From Candidatus Thermoplasmatota archaeon (lineage in GTDB: Archaea > Thermoplasmatota > E2 > DHVEG-1), in assembly GCA_038884455.1 (NCBI GenBank), contig JAWABU010000008.1, positions 1 through 49,226 of the forward strand: a stretch of DNA of 49,226 bases, read 5' to 3'. The stretch's first letter is position 1. The number at the start of each line of letters is the position of its first letter. Below are positions 42,686-49,226 of this stretch, piece by piece. Position numbers and translations under genes: made by a program. The notes below the pieces were generated by a model. The model did not search any database and was not told where the DNA came from. It saw only the letters and a program-made list of their open reading frames with translations.

Positions 42686-43237
42686 ATGTTATACTACATT
42701 CATGGTTACCAATCAAGCACATCCAGCACCAAGGCAGTTTTGTTTGCCCAAACACTTAAGGTGTATGCAATCAAATACCGCGAAGGCAACCCTGAAGATC
42801 TGGTTATTTCCGCATGTTTAAGACGGATAGCACAGACAATACAATCTGATCCTCAGCCGGTTCTCATTGGCTCATCCTTTGGTGGTTTTCTTGCAGCTGC
42901 AACAGCACTTATTCATCCGGTTCAACAGCTTATTTTACTCAATCCTGCAATCATCCCCCCTACAACATCACCTGATTCGATACCAGCTATGCCAAAGAGG
43001 ATTCTGAACGAAATGATCGAGCCACGATTATTTCAGCAGAAAGTACCAACAAAGATTGATATATTGATCGGTACTCAGGACACGGTTGTTCCCAATCACT
43101 GGTCATTGGAATTTGCAAAAATCCAAGAAGCAACTGTCCATTTTTTTCATGATGATCATAATTTTACGCGGTATCAAGTTCAACTTCCTGAAATAATTAA
43201 AAAAATTATCAACCGTGAAACAAAGAGGTTATCCTGA
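42686..43237 (+). CDS. YqiA/UPF0227-like alpha/beta-hydrolase (esterase)
   Basis: A 183-residue small alpha/beta-hydrolase. Motifs: oxyanion region YYIHGYQSSTSSTKA, nucleophile LIGSSFGGFLAA (Ser in GSSFGG), Asp in LIGTQDTVVP, and His in HDDHNFTRY. This is the complete catalytic triad of YqiA/YcfP-type esterases; the natural ester is unknown. It converges on the PUA gene with a nine-base overlap. Confidence 0.82.
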   Translation: MLYYIHGYQSSTSSTKAVLFAQTLKVYAIKYREGNPEDLVISACLRRIAQTIQSDPQPVLIGSSFGGFLAAATALIHPVQQLILLNPAIIPPTTSPDSIPAMPKRILNEMIEPRLFQQKVPTKIDILIGTQDTVVPNHWSLEFAKIQEATVHFFHDDHNFTRYQVQLPEIIKKIINRETKRLS

Positions 43238-43729
43238 TGCTGACAGTTTCCAGAGATCATCACCAACATAATGAATGTTTTTAACTGCCTTACCGGTTGT
43301 ACGTAATTTCATGGCTTCACCAGACATCAATGCGATACCCACGGCAAGTGGTTTGTGATGTTGTTCATCACATACCCAGACATACTCTCCTTCCTGAATT
43401 GTACTATCAACATCAACGATACCTGGTACCATGATATCAGCGCCTTTCACAATAAAACCAACTGCACCCATATCAACTACAACCCATGCGACTTCAGGCT
43501 GATATTTCATTAGACCACGTACTGTAAAAAAAATCCTAGTATCGACCATAAAAAAATCGATTGAGTTGTCCACTAAAAAAACTTGATACCGATCAAGAAA
43601 ACCTGTTTCGACAACAGCTTTTTTTCCTGTTTTTAGACCCGGAAATCGAGACTTCAGACTTGAAAACAATTTCTGAACATCACGATGATTTAACTGATGT
43701 CGATTCTTCAGAGAAACTGTCATACTCAT
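43229..43729 (-). CDS. PUA-domain RNA-binding protein
   Basis: A 166-residue cytoplasmic protein of the MCT-1/Tma20-like archaeal group. An N-terminal pre-PUA domain (about 1-75, KNRHQLNHRDVQKLFSSLKSRF) is followed by a PUA domain (about 77-160: AWVVVDMGAVGFIVKGADIMVPGIVDVD ... GVAL/GIALMSGEAM). Eukaryotic relatives act in translation initiation and ribosome recycling. The start ATG at 43729 has a second ATG two codons later as alternative. It is divergent from the Sm-like gene, so both share a 77-base promoter gap. Confidence 0.85.
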   Translation of the reverse strand: MSMTVSLKNRHQLNHRDVQKLFSSLKSRFPGLKTGKKAVVETGFLDRYQVFLVDNSIDFFMVDTRIFFTVRGLMKYQPEVAWVVVDMGAVGFIVKGADIMVPGIVDVDSTIQEGEYVWVCDEQHHKPLAVGIALMSGEAMKLRTTGKAVKNIHYVGDDLWKLSASG

Positions 43730-43774
43730 CTACCATCATGTATTCTTTTCAAATAATCTATATCATCCAAACTC

Positions 43775-43782
43775 TTATAAAG
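43775..43782 (+). promoter_or_regulatory. TATA box of the Sm-like/L37e operon
   Basis: ttataaag is centred about 28 bases before the ATG at 43807, predicting a leaderless or very short-leader transcript. Confidence 0.5.
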
Positions 43783-43806
43783 CATAGCTCTATTTGGGCT
43801 GTCCAT

Positions 43807-44034
43807 ATGACACAACCTATGGAGAAACCATTAAAATTACTACACGCAAGTTTAAACGGCAGGGTTATTGTTGAACTTCGCAATGGTATCGAATATCAAG
43901 GAATACTTGACGGGTATGATGTTCCCCATATGAACCTTGTTTTAAAAAATGCTGATGAAATCATTGCAGATCAGAAAAGAAAACATGACAAGATCATCGT
44001 TCGCGGTGACAATATTATTTATATATCTCCATAG
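43807..44034 (+). CDS. Sm-like RNA-binding protein (SmAP/LSm)
   Basis: A 75-residue Sm-fold protein that forms a heptamer ring binding U-rich RNA. Sm1 is visible as LNGRVIVELRNGIEYQGILDGYDVPHMNLVLKNAD and Sm2 as KIIVRGDNIIYISP. ATG 43807 is chosen by family length and by the TATA position; ATG 43819 is an alternative. It is followed 19 bases later by ribosomal protein L37e, an order well known in archaea. Confidence 0.92.
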   Translation: MTQPMEKPLKLLHASLNGRVIVELRNGIEYQGILDGYDVPHMNLVLKNADEIIADQKRKHDKIIVRGDNIIYISP

Positions 44035-44053
44035 AATACTGAGGTAGATTGCT

Positions 44054-44218
44054 ATGACGAAAGGAACAACATCAAGTGCTGGCGGAAAAACCAACCATGT
44101 TGCCTGCCGACGCTGTGGGAAACATTCATTTCATGTGCAGAAGCGCAGGTGTGCATCCTGTGGTTTTGGTGAAACCAGTAAACTACGACACTACAATTGG
44201 GCACGATTAAAAAAATAA
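44054..44218 (+). CDS. rpl37e: 50S ribosomal protein L37e
   Basis: A 54-residue zinc-binding ribosomal protein. It starts MTKGTTSSAGGKTNHVACRR and has zinc ligands Cys18, Cys21, Cys33 and Cys36 (CRRC ... CASC), then GFGETSKLRHYNW, near-universal for L37e. GAGGT lies eight bases before the ATG. It is the second gene of the Sm-like operon. Confidence 0.97.
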   Translation: MTKGTTSSAGGKTNHVACRRCGKHSFHVQKRRCASCGFGETSKLRHYNWARLKK

Positions 44219-44731
44219 TTCCCTTAACTCCTCATCGTTTTTTTATCAAATCTGCATTTTTTCACGTCTACCCTTTTTGCTAACGTTTGAATAGTATCTT
44301 CAAAAGATGGAGCAGATCTTTTCAGAACATTGTACAAGTTGTCTGATTTTCCTGTTCCAGTACAAATTCACGCTGATAGCGGTTTGATTGTTGAAGAGCT
44401 TCAGCATGTCAACCGAATGTTCTATAATTCTGTGACTGTTCAGTAGTGACCACAGAAGATACTAATTGACTTGTACACTACGTATGAGTAAGGGTACAGC
44501 ATCTGGTTTTTGTATCTGATGGGATGTTTGTTGTTCGCTCGTCATAGTTTTTCCTTCCCTAAAAAATAATGTTGGAAACATGACAAAGCAAGCAACGACT
44601 AGCAGGATCGAATTGACATGGATACTAGTATTAAAAAAATTTCATCAAAGTAAAAAGGCGCGTTCAGGAAGAAGCTACTCTAATAGAATATCATATATAG
44701 TGAATACTATTGAATTGTAAGGGGTTTTTTT
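44219..44731. other. Long non-coding gap with possible gene remnant
   Basis: This 513-base gap has no full-length gene on either strand. The left end holds oligo-T tracts (see terminator). From 44291 to 44446 (plus strand) one frame reads like real protein, including DLFRTLYKLSDFPVPVQIH and SGLIVEELQHVNRMFYNS, but has no start codon and is bounded by stops; it may be a fragment of a decayed gene. The remaining part (44450-44700) shows nothing recognisable. Confidence 0.35.
44238..44278 (+). terminator. Triple oligo-T terminator after L37e
   Basis: Three T runs (T7 at 44238, T6 at 44257, T5 at 44274) follow the L37e stop within 60 bases, as expected for archaeal multi-tract termination. Confidence 0.55.
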
Positions 44732-44878
44732 ATGGAGGAAATAATTGATCTTGATCTTTGGGAGGAACGGAAACGACAAATTGAGCAGCAGCGAGAAGAA
44801 AAAATACGCAGAATGAAACAAAGTCAAGAAGAAGTAGAACGGCAAAAATTGTTTTGGTCTCACTGGGGATTCGAATAA
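44732..44878 (+). CDS. 48-residue charged helical protein
   Basis: I do not recognise this small protein. It has an ATG with AAGGGG seven bases upstream and a TAA stop. The sequence MEEIIDLDLWEERKRQIEQQ begins a long amphipathic, highly charged helix, ending in LFWSHWGFE. It may be a coiled-coil or RNA-binding peptide. Its last 19 bases overlap the end of the convergent DUF72 gene. Confidence 0.5.
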   Translation: MEEIIDLDLWEERKRQIEQQREEKIRRMKQSQEEVERQKLFWSHWGFE

Positions 44879-45549
44879 TCTACCAACTGTTGTAGCCGCT
44901 GTGCATTCTTCAACATATGATCATTATTGAAAAAGATATACACTGCATCAGGATGACTTTGAAAAATCCGTTCTTTAATTTCATAAAGTTCGTGATCTGA
45001 GTAATCATGCTGATACCAGTCAGTTTTTCCATGGATTCGCTCATAAATTACTGATTCACTCATGATCCTTGTGGGAAGTTCAGGACTATCGATACTAACT
45101 ACAAGAACACCCTGTTTTTTACCCCACGCTATCATCTCTTGAGTAAACAATGATTCATGGCGGAACTCAACAGCGATCTTCTCAGAGCCATGTTCTTTAA
45201 TAAAAGCTTCTATAGCACTGATATCAACAAAAGAAGGCGGCAACTGGAACAGATAATAATCAATGCTATCCTCAAGCGGTGTAAACAATTTTCTAAAACG
45301 AGTAAAACCTGCAAAAGATGTTTTGTTGAGTTTTTGAAAATGGGTAATCGAACGATGGACTTTGACAACCCAGGCGAGATGCTTTGCTTTTTTAGCCCAT
45401 GCCTGAATCATAGTTGGATACGGAAATCGGTAAAAACTCATGTTCAACTCAACTGCATTAAAACCAGAATTCTGCAGATACCAATCCAATGAATTCCCCA
45501 GATTCCAATCATACGACCAACCAGAGGTTCCAAGAAAAATTGTTGTCAT
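44860..45549 (-). CDS. DUF72 (YecE-like) family protein
   Basis: A 229-residue TIM-barrel-like protein of unknown biochemical role. The family hallmarks are IFLGTSGWSYDWNLG at the N-terminus, FNAVELNMSFYRFPYPTMIQAWAKKA, IAVEFRHESLF and YIFFNNDHMLKNAQRLQQL. Length is typical. It stands alone; the 288 bases upstream (45550-45837) hold no gene, only AT-rich sequence and the next promoter. Confidence 0.9.
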   Translation of the reverse strand: MTTIFLGTSGWSYDWNLGNSLDWYLQNSGFNAVELNMSFYRFPYPTMIQAWAKKAKHLAWVVKVHRSITHFQKLNKTSFAGFTRFRKLFTPLEDSIDYYLFQLPPSFVDISAIEAFIKEHGSEKIAVEFRHESLFTQEMIAWGKKQGVLVVSIDSPELPTRIMSESVIYERIHGKTDWYQHDYSDHELYEIKERIFQSHPDAVYIFFNNDHMLKNAQRLQQLVDYSNPQ

Positions 45550-45768
45550 CAGTATCCGAAAACAAGTTGTTCTTCATAGTTTTTTTGAATCTTTTCATAG
45601 TTTCTCCGTGATGTTTGTTTATATGAACTCAGCAGCAGTAGATATTCTATGAGCATATTTTTTGGGGCAGCGTCAAAAAATCATAGAAAAATATGTTCCT
45701 GAGAAACAACAAAATCTATGTTGAAACATATTCATCAGAGTACTCAGTGAATTTCTTTTTTTCTGAAA

Positions 45769-45777
45769 GGTATATAA
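45769..45777 (+). promoter_or_regulatory. TATA box of the coiled-coil gene
   Basis: gaaaggtatataagcc contains a BRE-like and TATA element about 65 bases before the ATG at 45838. Confidence 0.5.
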
Positions 45778-45837
45778 GCCACTTCTTTATATGCAGAATT
45801 GAAAAAAGAAAACATATTCCTTTGCGAGGATGATACT

Positions 45838-46122
45838 ATGGGTTTCCTTCAAAGACTTGATAAGAGCATAAGCAAACTTGAAAAGCGAATAGAGCGAGAA
45901 CAGATGAGAATTACCCAGTTGGAGATGAGGTTTGAGCAAAAAAAGATAACTAAAGCAGATCTCACCATTAAAAAACGACATCATGAAGAACGCATCAAAG
46001 CCTTTCAATCACGAATACAAACACTTAAAGGTATGACGGTGAAAGAAAAACAACATCAAGAAGAGAAAGCAGAAAAAAAACAAAAAAAACTCGAAGAAAA
46101 AAAGAAGCTAGCAGAAGAATAA
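45838..46122 (+). CDS. Small coiled-coil protein
   Basis: A 94-residue protein that is almost wholly a charged helix: LDKSISKLEKRIEREQMRI and LEMRFEQKKITKADL with heptad spacing, then a Lys/Glu-rich tail. It has no membrane segment, so it probably acts in the cytoplasm as a scaffold or nucleic-acid-associated protein. ATG 45838 is chosen because GAGG lies eight bases upstream; the open frame continues to a TTG at 45799. I do not recognise a family. Confidence 0.7.
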   Translation: MGFLQRLDKSISKLEKRIEREQMRITQLEMRFEQKKITKADLTIKKRHHEERIKAFQSRIQTLKGMTVKEKQHQEEKAEKKQKKLEEKKKLAEE

Positions 46123-46132
46123 AAAATGGATG

Positions 46133-46408
46133 TTATCTTTTAATTGTAAATTCAGTAAAGACTTCTTTTGATGAGGTATGCGTAACGTCAACACGGGTTA
46201 CCTGTGCATCTGGTGGACCTTGATAACACCATGCAATCATTTCTTCAACCTTGGTTTTATCTCCAGAAAAAACAGCTTCAACACAACCGTCCTCGGTATT
46301 TCTCACCCAGCCGGTCACACCGAGTTGGTCTGCTTTTTGTTTTGTACTCGCTCGAAACCAAACACCTTGGACCTTTCCCGAGATCATCACATGTGCTTGT
46401 GCCATCAT
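46133..46408 (-). CDS. acyP: Acylphosphatase
   Basis: A 91-residue enzyme that hydrolyses acyl phosphates. The signature GKVQGVWFRASTKQKAD contains the catalytic Arg, and GWVRNTEDGCVEAVFSG supplies the catalytic Asn. AGGAGG lies six bases before ATG 46408, which fixes the start; an ATG one codon further is also possible. It follows asnS by 17 bases on the same strand. Confidence 0.94.
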   Translation of the reverse strand: MMAQAHVMISGKVQGVWFRASTKQKADQLGVTGWVRNTEDGCVEAVFSGDKTKVEEMIAWCYQGPPDAQVTRVDVTHTSSKEVFTEFTIKR

Positions 46409-46425
46409 CGTTTTCCTCCTGAAAA

Positions 46426-47736
46426 TCAAGGTTTAAAACGCAGTAACGTCCGCGGGAATGGAATAGTATCCTTGATGTTATCAACGCCACAGATCCATGC
46501 AACCACTCGTTCAACACCAACACCGTACCCTGCATGAACGACGGAGCCATAACGTCGGAGATCAAAATACCATTGATAATTATCGATTTTTTCGCCCATT
46601 GCTTCTAATCGTTTCGTCATATCCTCAATGTCAAGACTTCGCTGAGACCCGCCAATAATTTCACCATATCCTTCGGGAGCAATCATATCAAAACAGAGTG
46701 CCGTATCAGGGTTTTTTTCATCCCGTGGTTTATAAAATGCCATGATCGAAATTGGATAATGCGTCACCACCACCGGTGTGGTGAAATGTTTCATAAGTGC
46801 ATCTTCTTCAAGTGTTCGAAGATCTTTACCCCATTCAACCTCCATATGCTCCCTTTCTTTTAAGATGTGTAATGCCTCAGTATACGTGATAGTAGGAAAC
46901 TCTGCGTGTGCAATGGCTTCAAGTTTTCGAATATCTTGACCAAGAAATTCTAAATCTTTTTGATTCTTCTGGATAACCTGAGTGATGATGTAACGGATCT
47001 CCTCTTTTGCAAGGTTAATAACGTCATAGAGATCCATCCATGCTGCTTCCATTTCAGCCATCCAGAACTCAGAGAGGTGACGGGAGGTTTTTGATTTCTC
47101 TGCTCGGAAGGTAGGCCCCATGTTGTAGATTTTTTCTAAAGCAAAAATACCTGCTTCTGCATAGAGTTGCCATGATTGTGAAAGGTATGTTTTATCATTA
47201 TAGTATTTCACTTCAAAAAGAGTTGACCCACCTTCACATTGATTTGGTTGGAGGATTGGTGCATCGAATTCATAAAAACCTCGTTCACGGAAAAATTGAT
47301 GGATTGCACCGACCACCGTTGATCGAATTTTTAAAATTGAGGTCAGTTTTCGAGAGCGTATCCATAGATGTCGCTGGTCAAGTAAAAACTCAGGGCTTTG
47401 ATCTTTGTTAATTGGAAAAGGTTCTGCAAAGTGTATTACTTTTATATTAGTTACGTGTAATTCAAAACCTCCTGGTGCGCGGGCATCCTCTTTTACGATG
47501 CCGGTGAGTTCAACTGAAGATTCAATGAGTGCTCTTTCAGCGTCTGCAAACTCATTATCCGGAAGATTTCCTTTTTTTATGGTCGTTTGCAGAACACCGG
47601 TAACATCCCGGAGGGTTATAAAAACGATATTGCCGCTACTCCGAGTTCGATAAATCCATCCTCTAAGATGAACGGTCTCGTTGGTCTTTTTTCCTTGGAG
47701 TATCTCTTCAATAGGAATCCATGTTTTTATTGTCAT
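46426..47736 (-). CDS. asnS: Asparagine--tRNA ligase
   Basis: A 436-residue class IIb synthetase that charges tRNA-Asn. The N-terminal OB fold (VHLRGWIYRTRSSGNIVFITLRD) is followed by catalytic motif 1 and 2 regions (FYEFDAPILQPNQCEGGSTLFEV; GPTFRAEKSKTSRHLSEFWMAEME) and motif 3 in HAGYGVGVERVVAWICGVDNIKDTIPFPR. The final motif and the QCEGGSTLF block favour asparaginyl over aspartyl synthetase. It is co-directional with acyP downstream. Confidence 0.93.
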   Translation of the reverse strand: MTIKTWIPIEEILQGKKTNETVHLRGWIYRTRSSGNIVFITLRDVTGVLQTTIKKGNLPDNEFADAERALIESSVELTGIVKEDARAPGGFELHVTNIKVIHFAEPFPINKDQSPEFLLDQRHLWIRSRKLTSILKIRSTVVGAIHQFFRERGFYEFDAPILQPNQCEGGSTLFEVKYYNDKTYLSQSWQLYAEAGIFALEKIYNMGPTFRAEKSKTSRHLSEFWMAEMEAAWMDLYDVINLAKEEIRYIITQVIQKNQKDLEFLGQDIRKLEAIAHAEFPTITYTEALHILKEREHMEVEWGKDLRTLEEDALMKHFTTPVVVTHYPISIMAFYKPRDEKNPDTALCFDMIAPEGYGEIIGGSQRSLDIEDMTKRLEAMGEKIDNYQWYFDLRRYGSVVHAGYGVGVERVVAWICGVDNIKDTIPFPRTLLRFKP

Positions 47737-47863
47737 AGAACCTAGTCAGAATACAGGAATCTGTTCTTAATCTTTATGAGTTACGGTTTTGAAAATCAAA
47801 AAACCACTGGAACAGCAAAAGAGAGAAAAATGCATTTTTTTTCAGATAGCAGTCTGTTAAGCA

Positions 47864-49070
47864 TTAGTGTGAAAAAATATTTTTGGTTCTGAGGAGCAGA
47901 TATCGTCGGACAAGCTTCCATTTTAAAGCATTTATGCTCTTGTTTCCTGTAGCAATATCAAAAAGTAGCTCGCTCATCTTTGCATCTTGACTTACATATT
48001 TTATAACATTTTCAGACTGGGTCCCCCAACGTTTCGACAGGCGTACTAATAAATCGATATCCTTCCCAAAACGTTGTTTCCAACGACGTTGATATTCAGA
48101 TAAAAAACGTTCAGAAAATGTATGTTGCTTGACTGCTTGGGCAATAACTTCAGCAGCAAGTTTTCCTGAAATCATCGCATAATCAATACCTTCGCCAGTT
48201 AACGGGTTAATTAAACCAGCTGCATCGCCACATAACAGTACTCGATGTGCATAGGTTTTTTTGCGTGGTTGCGAAGGAAGTGCAGCACCCTTAATATCGC
48301 CAGGGTCAAGATCTGCAGGGATGATATTTTGTTCTTGCAATAGGTGAAAAAACTGCAGATACACGTTTTTCAAATTGATTTTATTATTTTGAGTTTGCCG
48401 AGATGCATTAGTAACACCAATACCAAGATTTATATGATTTTTTTTCGGGAACACCCATCCATATCCTGCAATACCTCCAACTTTTAAAAAAAGATGCCCG
48501 CGACGTTGAGGAGTACACAGTTGGTCAATTACGTGTGATCCGAGTTCATATTCGTTTACCATCGACAAACCAAATCGATATGAATCAGAATGTAAACCAG
48601 TTTTTTGAGCGACTATACTCCATACTCCATCAGCACCAATGACAACCTGACTTTGGATCGTTGTCTCATCTGAAAGAATGATCGAAACATGGTCAGGAGA
48701 CATTTGAACATCAGTAACCTTTTTTCCTTCGAAAACTGTTGCACCACTTTGTTGAGCAAGACGAAGCAGACCATAGTCAAATGTTGAACGAAGAACAGTT
48801 GCGAGAAAAGGACGTTCTTTCTCAACAGAAACGTGATATCGAAGTGATGCTGAATAAACACTCCCGCCATACGAGTAAGAATCAATCAACCCCCTGTTCT
48901 TGTATATACGGAAATTCTTCAAGAACCTTTATCGTTAATCCACCGCCACAGGGTTTATCACGGGGAAACCTTCTTTTATCAATAATAAGTACAGAAATTC
49001 CGTTTTCCGCGAGAAATTTCGCAGCTGTTGAGCCAGCAGGACCAGCACCAACAATAACCACGTCATACAT
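47864..49070 (-). pseudogene. Geranylgeranyl reductase family protein, frameshifted
   Basis: This flavoprotein family saturates the isoprenoid chains of archaeal membrane lipids. The N-terminal part (49070-48882) has the FAD motif VVIVGAGPAGSTAAKFLAE and RDKPCGGGL; the rest (to 47864) has VVIGADGVWSIVA, GYGWVFPKKNHINLGIG and LLCGDAAGLINPLTGEGIDYA. The two lie in different frames. They join cleanly if one base is removed from the C5 run at 48890-48894, giving QEQGLIDSYSYGG. Full length (about 401 residues) is then normal. It could be a real inactivation, a phase switch or a sequencing/assembly error. ATG 49070 is the start; an IS-like end lies just upstream. Confidence 0.85.
48890..48894. repeat. 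C5 homopolymer at the reductase frameshift
   Basis: A run of five C on the plus strand (five G in the coding strand). One base fewer restores the reading frame of the reductase. Confidence 0.8.
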
Positions 49071-49111
49071 AGATATCAATAGGGTCGATAATCTGGGTAG
49101 AGATTAATATT

Positions 49112-49226
49112 AGACCTCTTGCGAAATAGCAATTTTTAACCCCTAGCATATATCTTCTACATCGGATGGGATGTAGAGATGCTGACCTATGAAAAATTAT
49201 CAAGAAAGCCCGGGATGTTCCACACA
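49112..49226 (+). mobile_element. Probable left end of an IS5-like insertion sequence (partial)
   Basis: From 49112 the sequence AGACCTCTTGCGAAATAGC resembles the terminal inverted repeats of many IS5-group elements (GAGACCTTTGCAAAA-type; from memory). An ATG at 49179 opens a frame to the window edge reading MLTYEKLSRKPGMFHT, similar to the first residues of IS5-type transposases (YEKLSRKPRxF). The rest of the element is outside the window. The last 147 bases hold nothing else clear. Confidence 0.5.

Noticed and set aside
1-49226. CRISPR array, prophage, rRNA or tRNA genes
   Set aside because: No regularly spaced repeats, phage genes, conserved rRNA blocks or paired T-arm signals were noticed by eye; a covariance-model scan would be the decisive test.

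Overview
The window is an AT-rich stretch of archaeal chromosome, most probably from Thermoplasmatota (the MBG-D/Thermoprofundales area is my best guess; this is inference). The archaeal signs are an archaellin with a class III signal peptide, an Sm-like protein next to ribosomal protein L37e, archaeal-type glycyl- and asparaginyl-tRNA synthetases, archaeal SepF, a CDP-alcohol transferase of the archaetidylinositol-phosphate type, a geranylgeranyl reductase, PGF-CTERM-like tails, TATA boxes about 25-30 bases before start sites, and oligo-T tracts at gene ends. A large secreted C25 (gingipain-like) peptidase fits a protein-degrading, sediment-type life. No rRNA, tRNA, CRISPR array or replication origin was seen. 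Layout, left to right. 1-13.1 kb: secreted C25 peptidase, glycyl-tRNA synthetase, four-CBS protein, amidohydrolase, phosphoglucose/phosphomannose isomerase, a lipobox-bearing membrane protein, tRNA G10 methyltransferase, RNase Z, dCMP deaminase, a winged-helix regulator and an M24 peptidase. 12.9-20.6 kb: a lone archaellin with a small partner gene, then two paralogous B12-binding radical SAM proteins around a double zinc ribbon and an exported thioredoxin-fold protein, a pyrimidine-dimer glycosylase relative and a CapK/PaaK-type adenylate-forming enzyme. 20.7-27.0 kb: a four-gene operon for envelope proteins (two pilin-like proteins, a 1186-residue membrane-anchored protein and a PGF-CTERM protein). 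Its first three members resemble the haloarchaeal DUF7284/7285/7286 pilus-associated proteins. 27.2-30.7 kb: a 54-residue gene, then a tightly packed six-gene thiol-redox operon on the minus strand: glutaredoxin-like, thioredoxin, TlpA-like lipoprotein, CTERM-anchored Ig-like protein, NapH-like membrane polyferredoxin, and an exported thioredoxin-fold protein with two CxxC motifs. 30.8-40.7 kb: housekeeping genes: HD phosphohydrolase, PfkB kinase, CDF transporter, a serine hydroxymethyltransferase / adenylate-kinase-like / CDP-alcohol transferase / HflX run, a stand-alone RAM domain with a small membrane protein, and PdxT/PdxS. 40.8-49.2 kb: a surface-protein gene broken by two frameshifts (one caused by an exact 14-bp tandem duplication), SepF, a YqiA-like esterase, PUA protein, Sm-like protein, L37e, DUF72, a coiled-coil protein, acylphosphatase, asparaginyl-tRNA synthetase, a geranylgeranyl reductase frameshifted at a C5 run, and at the right edge what looks like the start of an IS element. 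The two most interesting units are the redox operon and the pilus-like operon. The redox operon has the parts to move electrons from cytoplasmic Fe-S or thiol carriers across the membrane to exported thioredoxin-fold proteins, with a NapH-like protein where DsbD/CcdA would normally stand. The pilus-like operon has no ATPase or platform gene in the window, so it must borrow one from elsewhere or work without one. Both functions are inferred from gene content and motifs only.
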